DNA of 64,000 nucleotides from NCBI GenBank assembly GCA_963702995.1, contig OY969783.1:4960001-5024000 (forward strand). The letters are read 5' to 3'. The stretch's first letter is position 1. Every line of letters begins with the position of its first letter. The position numbers and the translations under genes are program-made. Source of the DNA: MFD04580-c1 sp963702995 (GTDB taxonomy: Bacteria > Planctomycetota > Phycisphaerae > Tepidisphaerales > Tepidisphaeraceae). The notes below the pieces were generated by a model that saw only the letters and a program-made list of their open reading frames with translations, had not been told where the DNA came from and ran no database searches. Below, piece by piece: positions 45,868-55,022 of this stretch.

Positions 45868-47301
45868 ATGAACGACTGGGACGATGCCGAGCGACGGGTC
45901 GAAAGGGCACAGGAGCTGTTCGAACAGCGCCGCTGGCCCGAAGCGCTGGCGGAGCTCCGCGCCGCCACAAGCATCAATCCTTACAACTCGTCCTGGTTCT
46001 TCAACATCGGGCTCACCCTCGACGAAATGGAACGTTTCGACGAGGCGATCGACGCCTACCGCCAGGCCCTGGAGATCGACCTGAACGACTTGCAGGCGAT
46101 CAACCATCTTGGCATCGACCTGCACCGCGTAGGCAATTTCGACGAAGCCCTTAAGACTTTCGCTCGCATCCAGGCGATTGACCCGTCCTTCGAGCCGGCC
46201 TATTGCCATCGCATCCTGACCTACAGCGAGCTTGGCGACCACGAAAAGGCTGAGGAGATGTTCTACCTCGCCCGGCTCTACAAGGAGCACTGCCCCAACT
46301 GCTACTACAACGTCGGCTGCTCGCTGTACGACCGCGGCCTGTACGACAAGGCGATTTACTGTTGGCAGAAGACCCTCGACCTCGACGAGAGCCACCCCGA
46401 GGTACAAATCCGGATCGCCGAGGCGTTCTGGGGCAAAGGAGAATTCGAGGCGGCCCGCCAGCACTACCTCACCGGGCTTCGGCAGGACCCGGGCAACACC
46501 GAGACGCTGCTCGACCTCGGCGACCTGCTGATGGAGATGGGCCGCACGGAGGAGGCCGGGGAAAAGTTCAGACGGGCGATCGAGCTGGCTCCGGAAGAGC
46601 CCGCCGGCTACTTTTGTCACGGCAACTGGCTGATGCGCCTCCTGTCGCCCGACCGGGATGAGCAGGCGATCCTCGCCTTCACCAAGGTGCTTCAGCTTGA
46701 CCCAACGTACCCCGGGGCGCACCTTCGCCTGGGGGAACTGTATCACCGGCGCAGGGCGCTCGGCGGCGGGGTGCACGGCGACGCAATGCTGGCCCGCAAG
46801 CACCTGCGCGCGGAGCTTGTCCTGCGGCCGCAGGACCCGCAGGTGCTGCTCGACCTGTCGAACCTCCTCGTGGATACCGGCCAGACCCGCGCCGCGGTCG
46901 CCTGCCTGAAGCGGCTGGTCGGGCTTGACCCAGGGAACGTGGACGCCTGGCAGAACCTGGCGGTGTCGCAGTTCATGGTCGGCCGCTATGAGGACGGGAT
47001 CGCCAGTTGCCACGAGGCGCTCACCCGCGACGCCGGCAACGCGATGGCGATCTACAACCTCGCGCTCGCTTACGAGCACCTCGGCCGCTATGAGGACGCG
47101 CTGGAATGGGTCCGTCGCGGCCTGTCTCAGTCGCCCAAAGATGTCTCCCTCCAGAAGCTCGAACTCCGCATCCGGGTCCTCCGCTGGCGCGACTGGTCGA
47201 TCCGCATCCTTCGCGCCCTCCTGTTCACGCCCCCACGCCCCAGCACAGGCCTGTTCCACCTGAAGAAGTTCAGGAAGGGGAGGGGGGATGGGGAGTGCTG
47301 A
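45868..47301 (+). CDS. TPR-repeat protein
   Basis: A protein of 477 residues with about ten tetratricopeptide repeats across residues 8-440: WFFNIGLTLDEMERFDEAID, AYRQALEIDLNDLQAINHLG, YYNVGCSLYDRGLYDKAIYC and YNLALAYEHLGRYEDALEWV. No signal peptide is evident and no catalytic domain is attached. The C-terminal 40 residues are basic (RVLRWRDWSIRIL, HLKKFRKGRG). TPR proteins scaffold other proteins; the partner is unknown. A 7-bp tandem repeat starts at its stop codon. Confidence 0.85.
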   Translation: MNDWDDAERRVERAQELFEQRRWPEALAELRAATSINPYNSSWFFNIGLTLDEMERFDEAIDAYRQALEIDLNDLQAINHLGIDLHRVGNFDEALKTFARIQAIDPSFEPAYCHRILTYSELGDHEKAEEMFYLARLYKEHCPNCYYNVGCSLYDRGLYDKAIYCWQKTLDLDESHPEVQIRIAEAFWGKGEFEAARQHYLTGLRQDPGNTETLLDLGDLLMEMGRTEEAGEKFRRAIELAPEEPAGYFCHGNWLMRLLSPDRDEQAILAFTKVLQLDPTYPGAHLRLGELYHRRRALGGGVHGDAMLARKHLRAELVLRPQDPQVLLDLSNLLVDTGQTRAAVACLKRLVGLDPGNVDAWQNLAVSQFMVGRYEDGIASCHEALTRDAGNAMAIYNLALAYEHLGRYEDALEWVRRGLSQSPKDVSLQKLELRIRVLRWRDWSIRILRALLFTPPRPSTGLFHLKKFRKGRGDGEC

Positions 47302-47573
47302 AGGCTGAATGCTGAATGCTGAAGGCTGAAGGCTGAATGCTGAAGGCTGAAGGCTGAATGGGGAATTGTGTCGTAGGGACCGCATTGCGGTCCGCTCGGT
47401 TGCGGTTAAGCGACCTATGACCTTCTTGAAATCCGCCGGAGCCACGCAGCGGATCGCGGTGCGGTCCCCGCCCGGATTGCTCTACGGTTCGCCGCCGCAG
47501 TCGCGATCTGATTCCCGTCGCATTCTGTCTTCCCCCATTCAGCATTCAGCATTCCGCCTTCAGCATTTCCCCC
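47297..47573. repeat. Heptamer tandem repeat and its inverted counterpart
   Basis: About nine copies of GCTGAAT/GCTGAAG lie at 47297-47361. The reverse-complement type (ATTCAGC, CTTCAGC) reappears at 47538-47573. Between them is a third hairpin pair: CGTAGGGACCGCATTGCGG, and CGGTGCGGTCCCC near 47458-47473. The whole can fold as nested hairpins. No gene is seen in 47302-47839. Confidence 0.75.
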
Positions 47574-47839
47574 ACCCCTTTCGTCCGATAACCGATTTCC
47601 CGTTACGCGTTGTCCCGTCGAGGATTAGGTGATATGCGGGGTTCTTGCGGTCCGTCCGTCCCATAAGTGGGGAAAGCGGGGGGGATCAACCGATAGCAAC
47701 GCCTGTAGCGTCAAGCCGCGTGCGTGATTCCCCGATGATGAATGGGGCGCGCGGACGGCCGGGGCGCTGGCCCGATCGGTCGTGGGAACGCGATCGCAGT
47801 TGCCTCTCCAACCCTCGGGATCGACAGGACGGAAGACTG

Positions 47840-49228
47840 ATGTCGCACGCTATTTCGTTTCCTGAAGCCGCCGCGATCCACGCCCCGCGCGAGGAGCGCC
47901 CGTCGGAAATGATCGCCGCGCCGGTGCTGAAGGCCCGCCGCGTCCCCGCGCTCGACGGCTTGCGCGGCCTGGCGATCCTGCTGGTCCTGCTGGACCACAT
48001 GGTCCTCTGGAACCGCAAGAACTTCAGCAGTGACTTCGTCGGCTTCGCGACCTCGGGCTGGGTGGGCGTGGAACTGTTCTTCGTCCTGTCGGGGTTCCTG
48101 ATCACCGGCATCCTCTTCGATACCCGTAACGACGGCCGCTACTTTCGGAACTTTTATGCCCGCCGGGCACTGAGGATCTTCCCGCTTTACTTCGTTTCCG
48201 TCTTCGTGATCCTGGCCGCCTTCCCCGTCGCGGCGCAGTTGGCCCGGATGGCGCATCACCTGGGCAGTTCGGGTGGTACGTCGCGCATCATGACCTGGGG
48301 CAGGAGCGCGCAACAGCATCAGATGTGGCTCTGGTTCTACGGTTCCAACATCGCTCAATCGTTCCATAAGTTCGATTGGAGCGTCTGCGGGCACTTCTGG
48401 TCGCTCGATGTCGAAGAGCAGTTCTATCTCGCCTGGCCGCTGGTGATTTTTTTCGGTGGCGGCCGCCGCAAGCTGATGAGCATCTGCGCCCTGGTCGCCG
48501 TCACGGCGATGACGCTCCGGGTCGATCTTGTCCGCGAGGCCAAGGGGCTGATCGACGTCTACTACTTCACCCCTTGCCGGCTGGATTCCCTGGCGATCGG
48601 GTCTTTCGTAGCGCTGGCCGTGCGAGGGAAAGACGGCGTTCGCCCCTGGGTTGAGCCGGCCCGTTGGGTGACGGCCGCCTGTGGCGCGGCGATCCTCGCC
48701 CATGGCTACCAGAGCGGCGGCTTGAGCCACTATGACCGCCTCGTCCAGGCGTTCGGGTTCACGGCCGTTTCGGCTTTCTTCGCGGGGTTGCTGGTGCTGA
48801 TCCTCGCCTCGCCGTCCAACGGCGTGGTCGCGGGGATCCTTCAGGACTCGTCGCTGGTCTTCTTTGGGAAGTACAGCTACGGGATCTATATCTTCCACTA
48901 TGCCCTGATGACGGCGGCGACGGCGATCCTGCCGCCGGAGCAGTTCGCCGAGGTGATCGGCTCGCATCTGGCGGCCGCACTCATCTACACCGCCGTCGCG
49001 CTCATCGCGACGCTCGGGTTAGCCGTCCTAAGCTGGAACCTTTTCGAGAAGCGGCTGCTCGACCTCAAGAAGCACTTCGAGTACGGCGATCGCGCTATCG
49101 CCCAATCCATGCAGGCGATCGAAACCGTCGAAGCCCCCGCATCGGATCCGGAGTCGATCCCCCTTCCGTTCGTCGAACAGCCGGCCGAGACAGAGACCGA
49201 AACGCTGCCGATGCGGCAGGCGGCGTAG
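47840..49228 (+). CDS. Acyltransferase 3 (OafA/YrhL-type) membrane protein
   Basis: An integral-membrane O-acyltransferase of 462 residues from the ATG at 47840 (AGGACGGAAGACTG upstream). Motifs are RRVPALDGLRGLAILLVLLD with the catalytic His of DHMVLW, FVLSGFLITGILFDTRN, RRALRIFPLY and FWSLDVEEQFYLAWPLVIFF. About ten transmembrane helices are visible. Family members acetylate or acylate cell-surface polysaccharides. The C-terminal tail (about 40 residues) is polar and acidic. No glycan gene cluster adjoins it. Confidence 0.9.
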   Translation: MSHAISFPEAAAIHAPREERPSEMIAAPVLKARRVPALDGLRGLAILLVLLDHMVLWNRKNFSSDFVGFATSGWVGVELFFVLSGFLITGILFDTRNDGRYFRNFYARRALRIFPLYFVSVFVILAAFPVAAQLARMAHHLGSSGGTSRIMTWGRSAQQHQMWLWFYGSNIAQSFHKFDWSVCGHFWSLDVEEQFYLAWPLVIFFGGGRRKLMSICALVAVTAMTLRVDLVREAKGLIDVYYFTPCRLDSLAIGSFVALAVRGKDGVRPWVEPARWVTAACGAAILAHGYQSGGLSHYDRLVQAFGFTAVSAFFAGLLVLILASPSNGVVAGILQDSSLVFFGKYSYGIYIFHYALMTAATAILPPEQFAEVIGSHLAAALIYTAVALIATLGLAVLSWNLFEKRLLDLKKHFEYGDRAIAQSMQAIETVEAPASDPESIPLPFVEQPAETETETLPMRQAA

Positions 49229-49270
49229 GGCGGGTCGTTCCTACAGCATGCCGAGAGGCATTAAGATATG

Positions 49271-49321
49271 CGACAATAGAAATGCCCACGAGAGTCACCT
49301 CGCGGGCATTTCTGTTGTCGC
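49271..49321. terminator. Bidirectional hairpin between acyltransferase gene and tRNA-Val
   Basis: CGACAATAGAAATGCCCACG pairs with CGGGCATTTCTGTTGTCG around a short loop, about 20 bp of stem with few mismatches. The convergent genes either side end here, so it can terminate both. No long T-run follows. Confidence 0.6.
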
Positions 49322-49382
49322 CGCTGATTTGCGCATCCCAGCGAAGGGCTGAACGACCGACTGTTCGGCATCCCGCCAGCGA

Positions 49383-49456
49383 TGGGCCGTATCCGGCTCG
49401 AACGGATGACCTTCCCCTTGTAAGGGGGATGCTCTAGCCAACTGAGCTAACGGCCC
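49383..49456 (-). tRNA. tRNA-Val (anticodon TAC)
   Basis: The minus-strand cloverleaf is complete: acceptor GGGCCGT/ACGGCCC, D-arm GCTC-AGTTGGCTA-GAGC, anticodon stem TCCCC/GGGGA with loop CTTACAA, T-arm ATCCG-TTCGAGC-CGGAT and discriminator A. It is 74 nt. CCA is not encoded. Anticodon TAC reads GUA and, by wobble, other Val codons. Confidence 0.93.
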
Positions 49457-49545
49457 GCCTGCCCACGGAAGCTTGATCGTCCGTGGCATCGCCCAATACG
49501 GTATCGACCCTCGCCCGGCCCGTAAAGTCGGCTACGCGACTCCAT

Positions 49546-50966
49546 GTTGTACCGAAGTAGAATTGTCACCCCTTAGCCGAAGTAGAAGTGTCCCCATCGA
49601 GGCTGGGTTAAACCTGGCGGATGGAGCTTCGGATGTCGGTATCGGAACGGGTTCGTTTGGAGGCGATGGGTCGGTTGAAGCGAGGTGACCTGACGGTTGC
49701 GGAGGCGGCGGAGTTGATGGGGGTTTCTTTGCGGCAGGCGCGGCGTGTGTGGAAGCGGTACCGGGCGGAGGGGGATGTCGGGCTGGTGCATCGTCTGCGA
49801 GGGCGTGCGAGCAACCGGCGATTGGCGGAGGAGGTGGGTGAGCGAGCGGTGAAGTTGCACCAGGAGAAGTACGCGGACTTCGGTCCGACGCTGGCGTGTG
49901 AGAAGTTGGCGGAGTCGGGGTTGGTGCTGTGCCCGGACACGCTGACGGCGTTGTTGAAGGAGCGAGGGCTATGGGAGCGTCGGCGGCGTCGGGGCAAGCA
50001 CCGTAAGCGTCGCGAGCGTCGTGCGAGCCTGGGTTCGATGTTGCAGATGGACGGGAGCCACCACGACTGGTTTGAAGGGAGGAAGGGGGCGGGGAAGTGC
50101 GTGCTGATGGTGGTGATCGACGACGCGACGAACCAGACGTACGCGAGGCTTTACCCGGCGGAGACGACGGAGGCGGCGTTCGACGTGGTGGGTCGCTGGA
50201 TGAAGCGTAGGGGGCTGCCGCGATCGTTGTACGTGGATCGTCATTCGATCTACCGGGACGACGATCACCCGGAGAAGCCGACGCAGTTTGGGCGTGCGAT
50301 GAAGGAGCTTGGGGTGGAGTTGATCTGTGCGCACAGCCCGCAGGCCAAGGGTCGTGTGGAGCGTCGCAATGCGGTGTTCCAGGACCGTTTCGTGAAGGAG
50401 CTGCGGCTGCGGGGGATCAATGACATGGCCCAGGCGAACGGGCTGCTGGAGGGGGAGTTCCTGAAAGACTTGAACGGGCGTTACGCGGTGAAGGCGGTGG
50501 ACGAACGGGACCTGCACCGGCCGCTGGATTCGGGGCTGGCATTGGAGGAGGTGCTGTGCGTGCATGAGGAGCGAGTGGTTGGGCATGACTGGTGCGTGCG
50601 TTGGCAGAACCGTTGGCTGCAGATCGGCGTGGAGCACGGTGGGTTGCGGCTTGCGGGCCGCCGGGTGCGCATCAAGCACCTGGCGGACGGCCGGTTGATG
50701 GTGGAGCACGGAGGTCGGAAGCTCGGGTTCACGGAGCTTGCGGGTCGGCCTGCGGCCCCGAAGCGAGCGAAGAAGGCGGCGGTGAACAACCGGAAGTACA
50801 AGCCGAGCGTGGATCATCCGTGGAATCGTGAGTCGGCGGTCGGACGGCGTCCGCTGGTAAGCCCCGCTCCGGCTGCGCCTGCGCGTGGCTTACCAGCGGG
50901 TGGGAAGAAGGCAGGGTGACATTTCTATTTCGGCTTGCGCGGTGACATTTCTACTTCTTGACAACA
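49546..50966 (+). mobile_element. IS1202/ISNCY-like insertion sequence with 18-bp target duplication
   Basis: The ends carry inverted GTTGT...GAAGTAGAA.TGTCACC sequence. An 18-bp direct repeat TCGGCTACGCGACTCCAT flanks it exactly (49528-49545 and 50967-50984). At each end the unit AAGTAGAAxTGTCxCC occurs twice, about 25-30 bp apart. A long target duplication fits the IS1202/ISTde1 group (recalled). The element lies 3 bp past the stop codon of the cytochrome gene. Its G-rich codon use differs from its neighbours, a sign of recent arrival. Confidence 0.88.
49621..50919 (+). CDS. ISNCY/IS1202-type transposase
   Basis: A DDE transposase of 432 residues. An N-terminal helix-turn-helix (RGDLTVAEAAELMGVSLRQA) binds DNA. 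The catalytic core has Asp in MLQMDGSHHDWFEGR, Asp in SLYVDRHSIYRDDDH and Glu in QAKGRVERRNAVFQDRF. A basic C-terminus follows (RPAAPKRAKKAAVNNRKYKP). The LQMDGSHHDWF motif is a hallmark of this family. The frame is open from end to end. The start could be the second Met (residue 5). Confidence 0.92.
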   Translation: MELRMSVSERVRLEAMGRLKRGDLTVAEAAELMGVSLRQARRVWKRYRAEGDVGLVHRLRGRASNRRLAEEVGERAVKLHQEKYADFGPTLACEKLAESGLVLCPDTLTALLKERGLWERRRRRGKHRKRRERRASLGSMLQMDGSHHDWFEGRKGAGKCVLMVVIDDATNQTYARLYPAETTEAAFDVVGRWMKRRGLPRSLYVDRHSIYRDDDHPEKPTQFGRAMKELGVELICAHSPQAKGRVERRNAVFQDRFVKELRLRGINDMAQANGLLEGEFLKDLNGRYAVKAVDERDLHRPLDSGLALEEVLCVHEERVVGHDWCVRWQNRWLQIGVEHGGLRLAGRRVRIKHLADGRLMVEHGGRKLGFTELAGRPAAPKRAKKAAVNNRKYKPSVDHPWNRESAVGRRPLVSPAPAAPARGLPAGGKKAG

Positions 50967-50987
50967 TCGGCTACGCGACTCCATCCG

Positions 50988-53576
50988 CTACTTGATCTGC
51001 TGAAGTTCCTCGGACGTCCATTGCAGGTCGCCGCGATCGCTGGTGGCCTTGCGGATCCGGGCCACAACGTCCGGCTCGATCGGCTTCCCTTCGTGGCCCC
51101 ATTCGCGGCGGATGTAGGTCAGGACCGAAGCGATCTGCTCGTCGTCGAACGCCTTGAGCCCCGGCATTTCCAGCTCGACCGTCTTCTTGCCGACCTGCAG
51201 CGGCCCGTGCAACCCGTTCAGAACAATCCGGGTGACGCGTTCCGGCGCGCCGAGGACCCACTCACTGTCCACCAGCGGCGGGGCGATACCGTCCTGCCCC
51301 AGGCCCGACGGCTGATGACACTGCGCGCACGTCTGGCTGAACAACACCTGGCCGGCATCGAACCGCTTTTGCTGGGCGTCGGTCAGCGGCGTCAGCGGGG
51401 GGGTGGTGTCGCCCGGCTTGTTCGGCCAGCTCATTGGCGCCGAAGCCTTTGCCGCCAGATCCGAGATCTTCTTATCCGGGCTGCCAAGGAGGCTGGCGAG
51501 GGCGGCCGGTTCGTGCGGAAGCCGGACCCGCCGCGGCGGCGCTTTCCCCTTGCCGCCGGGCGTCAGCGCATCCAAAATCCCGCCCAGGAGCACTTCCTGC
51601 GACGCGCGGGCGGCCGCGGGCTGCGCCGCGATCAGGGCGATCAACTGTTCGATTCGTTCGCTGCTCCGCGCCCGCACCACGCAGCCGGCAAGTTCCTTCA
51701 GCAGCAGCTTGCGACCGTTTACATCGCAATCCGCGAAGGTCGGGTCGGTCATCACGGTCTTCGCCAGATCCAGCTCGCGGCCGCTGGACGCGTTCAGAGC
51801 GGCCGCTCGGAAGATCGGGTCCGCGACGTTGGCCGCCAGAACCCCGTTGGCCGCCTTCAGGACGGTTTCAGGCATGTCCGGCGTCGCGAAGACCAGCACC
51901 TGCAACTGGATCTGGGGGTCCGGGTCCTTGCCCAGCGTCCCCAAGGCCTCGACCAGATTGGCCCCCGTCTTTTTGCGGATCATCAGCTCTCCGGCGCGCA
52001 GCGCCGCTAGCCGGACGCGCGGGTCGGTGTCGGCGGCCGCTGCGGCCGCGACTTCATCTTCCAGCTTATCCATCCCCTGAAGGGCCCATAGGGCATGGAT
52101 TTTCGCCAGCGGCGACGCATCGGCGCCTTTGGCGGAGATCAGTTGCTCCAGAAGCGGCACGGCCGCCTTATCCGATCGTTCGACCAGCAGCCGCTGGCTG
52201 GTGTCGCGCCACCAGCCGTTCGGGTGCGAGAGGTGCTTCACCAGTTCGGCGGTCGTCGCCTTCGACAACTTCGGGAAGTGCCCCAGCGGGGCGGCGTCGC
52301 TCACGATGCGCCAGATCCGCCCGCGATGGCCCCCGTTGTTCTCCAGGTTCCGCTGCTTCACCTGGTCGCTCAGGTACGCACTGATATAGGCCTTGTGCTG
52401 AACGACGCCGTGATAGAGATCAACGAGGTAGATTGCTCCGTCGGGGCCGCTATAGAGGCTGACCGGCCGGAAGCGCTCATCGGTGCTGGTGAGGAAATCG
52501 ACGCCGTCGGTCTGCACCCCCGTGGCCTTCAGCGTCACCCCCTTCTCTTCGATCACCTGCCGTGAGACGAGGTTGCCCGCCGGCTCGCAGACGAAGGCGT
52601 TGCCACGAAACTCGGCGGGGAAACTTTCCCCGCGATAGATCGTCGGGCCGCACGAGGCGGTCACCCGCTGCAGCTTTCCCTCGTCATTCAGGTCGGCCGT
52701 GTAGCCGCGATTGACGCCGGGGTTCACCCGAGAAGGGAATGTCGCGTTGCTCGCCACGGCGACATTGATGCCCGCCGGCGATCCGATGTAGGGGTTGTGC
52801 GTCAGGTATTGGGCGGGCACGAAATCCGCCCGCAGCATCGAGCCGTTGGTGTTGTAGAAGAGGCGGCCGACGTCATCCTGAACGATGCCCCACTGGCCGC
52901 GAGAGATTGTCGTATCCCGCGGGAACTTCCCATTCACGAATCGGAAGCGGGCCGCCCAGTTGGCGCTGTAGCACCAGTTGTCGATCCCCCAGACCAGGCC
53001 GTTCGCCATGTGCTCGGGGTTGGGAGCGCGCGAGGCGTAGTCCGTGAAGATCGTGGTTTTCTCATCGCAGGCGCCGGTCCCCTTGGTGTCGCGGCAGAAG
53101 TAGATGTTCGGCGGCTCTGAGACCAGCACCCCGTCCCCCGCCAACCCAATCGCCCGGGGGACGACCAGCTTGTCGAGAAAGACTGTCCGCTTGTCGAAGT
53201 GCCCATCGCCCTTGCTGCTCTCCAGCCGGGAGATCCGCGCGACCGGGTCCAGTTCGCCGTTGCCCGGAAGGTCGGGCATATACCCGCGCAGCTCGTCCAC
53301 ATACATGCGGCCGTCCGGGTCGAACGCCAGGGCGATCGGCTCCTCGACCATCGGTTCGGACGCCACCAGCTCGATGTGGAACCCGGGCGGCAGCTTGAAT
53401 GTCTTGAGCTCTTCCTGCGGGGAAAGGACCGGCGCCGGCGGGATGTGGTCGATATGATACGTCGGCCGCTGCTTTGACAGGTCGCCGCCCGGCGCCGCCC
53501 GTAGCGCGGTCGTCGCACCGCCGCCCGCGACTGAAAGTGCAAGCGTGACCGCGACGCGCCGCACCGCACGATTCAT
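50988..53576 (-). CDS. PVC-type membrane-bound dehydrogenase with cytochrome c (CxxCH) domain
   Basis: A protein of about 862 residues; the ATG at 53576 opens MNRAVRRVAVTLALSVAGGG, a signal peptide. An N-terminal beta-propeller follows (FKLPPGFHIELVASEPMVEE, LAFDPDGRMYVDELRGYMPD), then HEAT-like repeats (VAAAAAADTDPRVRLAALRA). A C-terminal cytochrome c domain has the haem motif CAQCH. A distal Met is likely in LEMPGLKAF. This architecture is nearly exclusive to planctomycetes and related PVC bacteria, often with several dozen paralogues per genome. The substrate is unknown. It would act outside the cytoplasmic membrane. Confidence 0.93.
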   Translation of the reverse strand: MNRAVRRVAVTLALSVAGGGATTALRAAPGGDLSKQRPTYHIDHIPPAPVLSPQEELKTFKLPPGFHIELVASEPMVEEPIALAFDPDGRMYVDELRGYMPDLPGNGELDPVARISRLESSKGDGHFDKRTVFLDKLVVPRAIGLAGDGVLVSEPPNIYFCRDTKGTGACDEKTTIFTDYASRAPNPEHMANGLVWGIDNWCYSANWAARFRFVNGKFPRDTTISRGQWGIVQDDVGRLFYNTNGSMLRADFVPAQYLTHNPYIGSPAGINVAVASNATFPSRVNPGVNRGYTADLNDEGKLQRVTASCGPTIYRGESFPAEFRGNAFVCEPAGNLVSRQVIEEKGVTLKATGVQTDGVDFLTSTDERFRPVSLYSGPDGAIYLVDLYHGVVQHKAYISAYLSDQVKQRNLENNGGHRGRIWRIVSDAAPLGHFPKLSKATTAELVKHLSHPNGWWRDTSQRLLVERSDKAAVPLLEQLISAKGADASPLAKIHALWALQGMDKLEDEVAAAAAADTDPRVRLAALRAGELMIRKKTGANLVEALGTLGKDPDPQIQLQVLVFATPDMPETVLKAANGVLAANVADPIFRAAALNASSGRELDLAKTVMTDPTFADCDVNGRKLLLKELAGCVVRARSSERIEQLIALIAAQPAAARASQEVLLGGILDALTPGGKGKAPPRRVRLPHEPAALASLLGSPDKKISDLAAKASAPMSWPNKPGDTTPPLTPLTDAQQKRFDAGQVLFSQTCAQCHQPSGLGQDGIAPPLVDSEWVLGAPERVTRIVLNGLHGPLQVGKKTVELEMPGLKAFDDEQIASVLTYIRREWGHEGKPIEPDVVARIRKATSDRGDLQWTSEELQQIK

Positions 53577-53682
53577 CCCATTCGACTTTTTCCGCATAAC
53601 GCCTTTACCGTGGAAAAACGTAAAACGTTGTACGTCGCGGGCTTTCGATGACTTTGGCGCACGCGGCGACCCGCCCGTGCGT

Positions 53683-54411
53683 CTATTCCTTCAAGTGCGG
53701 CCGCACGACTTCGGCGCGAATCTTGTAGCCCTCTTCGTTGTTGTGGAGCCGATCCTTCAGGTACAGCTCGGGGCGCGGCTGGCCATCCGGCCCCAGCAGT
53801 GCGTCCCACAGCGGGATGAAATCGAGGTTCTTCCCGGATTCCGTGTACGCCTTGATCAGCGCGTTCGCCTTCCGCTGCCGTTCGCGCTGCGCCCAGCGCG
53901 ATGGGCTGGGGTTGATCTCGAGATAGGCGATCCGCACGTCCGGCAACTCCGCCCGGACCACCTCGACAAATGCTTTGAAGTCGGCAAGGACTTGCTCAGG
54001 GGAGCGGCCGCCGTTGATGTCGTTGTTGCCGGCGTGGACGACGATCATTCTCGGCTTGTAAGGGATGACGATCCGGTGGGCGTAATAGAGCGAGTCGCCC
54101 AGGTATGACCCCCCAAACCCGCGGTTGATGACTTTCTGATCGGGGAAGTCGGTCGCAAGCGTCTTCCACATGCGGATGCTCGACGAGCCGATGAAGAGAA
54201 CTCCCCCGGTGGGTGGCGGGGCCTTCCGATCAGCCTCTTCGAATTTCTGGATGTCCTTCTCGTAGTCGTGGCTCGGCGAGGTGCTCGGCGTGACCGTGAC
54301 CTCGGCGGCCGCCTCCGATCCGAGGAAGCCAGGGATCAACACGACGTGCGCCGACCAGGCGACGCACCCGGCGACGAGGCAATAAATCACTGCGGGGCGA
54401 GCCCAATTCAC
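53683..54411 (-). CDS. SGNH/GDSL hydrolase
   Basis: A protein of about 242 residues. The GTG at 54411 follows a strong GGAGGAAG and is preferred to 54453. One N-terminal membrane segment or signal (AVIYCLVAGCVAWSAHVVLI) precedes the SGNH fold. Block I is LFIGSSSIRMW (Ser nucleophile), block II RGFGGSYLGD, block III VVHAGNNDINGG, and block V DRLHNNEEGY with the Asp-x-x-His pair. All four catalytic residues are present. Such enzymes remove acyl groups from glycans or lipids. It lies just upstream of the cytochrome gene, in the same direction. Confidence 0.9.
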   Translation of the reverse strand: MNWARPAVIYCLVAGCVAWSAHVVLIPGFLGSEAAAEVTVTPSTSPSHDYEKDIQKFEEADRKAPPPTGGVLFIGSSSIRMWKTLATDFPDQKVINRGFGGSYLGDSLYYAHRIVIPYKPRMIVVHAGNNDINGGRSPEQVLADFKAFVEVVRAELPDVRIAYLEINPSPSRWAQRERQRKANALIKAYTESGKNLDFIPLWDALLGPDGQPRPELYLKDRLHNNEEGYKIRAEVVRPHLKE

Positions 54412-54583
54412 GGCTTCCTCCGTAAGACGCGCCCAGGCCGCATCGCGACCCAAGCCGGTTCAGAGTAGTTGTCGAATGACGTCGCACATCTTCTGGACCC
54501 ACCGCAACGCTGTCAAAGGAAGGATTCCGCCACTCTCGAAGGGGAGTGGCCGTCTCTGTAAGCGATCTCGAAACTCTTAACCT

Positions 54584-54644
54584 GGGAACGCCGACGTCCC
54601 CGTCGGCCTCTCGCGTCGATGCCGACGGGGACGTCGGCGTTCCC
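54584..54644. repeat. Inverted-repeat element, family D, full copy
   Basis: GGGAACGCCGACGTCCCCGT and its exact mirror ending in TCCC, with CTCTCGCGTCGAT in the loop. The stem is longer and better matched than in the copy at 31965. It lies between the SGNH gene and tRNA-Val. Confidence 0.82.
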
Positions 54645-54819
54645 AGAGTGTGCCAGTTCAGTTGTCGGGTCGTCCAAACCGCTTGCCCGATAAGAGCGCC
54701 ACACCCGCGGGAAGAATCCGCCGCCCCGGACGCTTGAACTCACCGGCTCGATCTCTATAATGCCTCACGCAATCGGGAGCTTTGCCTCGTTCGGCGGCAA
54801 CCGGATGCAAACCGATGAA

Positions 54820-54893
54820 GGGCCGTTGGCGCAGTTGGCTAGCGCGCCAGCATGACACGCTGGAGGTCACAGGTTCGAGCCCTGTACGGCCCA
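54820..54893 (+). tRNA. tRNA-Val (anticodon GAC)
   Basis: A 74-nt cloverleaf: acceptor GGGCCGT/ACGGCCC, D-arm GCGC-AGTTGGCTA-GCGC, anticodon stem CCAGC/GCTGG with loop ATGACAC, T-arm ACAGG-TTCGAGC-CCTGT and discriminator A. CCA is not encoded. The acceptor stem equals that of the other tRNA-Val 5.4 kb away. Confidence 0.93.
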
Positions 54894-54988
54894 TTCGACA
54901 CAACCTCTGTCCGATCCTCAAGTACGAGCAGCCTTCTCCACTAGGCCGATGGCCCATGGCCGCTTTCGACGCCGCAGTATGAGCGGCG

Positions 54989-55019
54989 GAACGCCCCCGA
55001 GGTCCGATTTGAGGGCGTT
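54989..55019. terminator. Hairpin terminator between tRNA-Val and the HTH gene
   Basis: AACGCCC pairs with GGGCGTT around CCGAGGTCCGATTTGA, then TGTTT. It can end transcription from the tRNA and from the convergent minus-strand pair. Confidence 0.55.
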
Positions 55020-55022
55020 GTT

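Noticed and set aside
47297..47361. Possible CRISPR array
   Set aside because: The unit is 7 bp with no spacers; it is a simple tandem repeat.
45655..47445. 596-residue open frame on the minus strand
   Set aside because: It is the antisense shadow of the TPR gene, which has clear repeats and a normal start. The minus frame has no family-like content.
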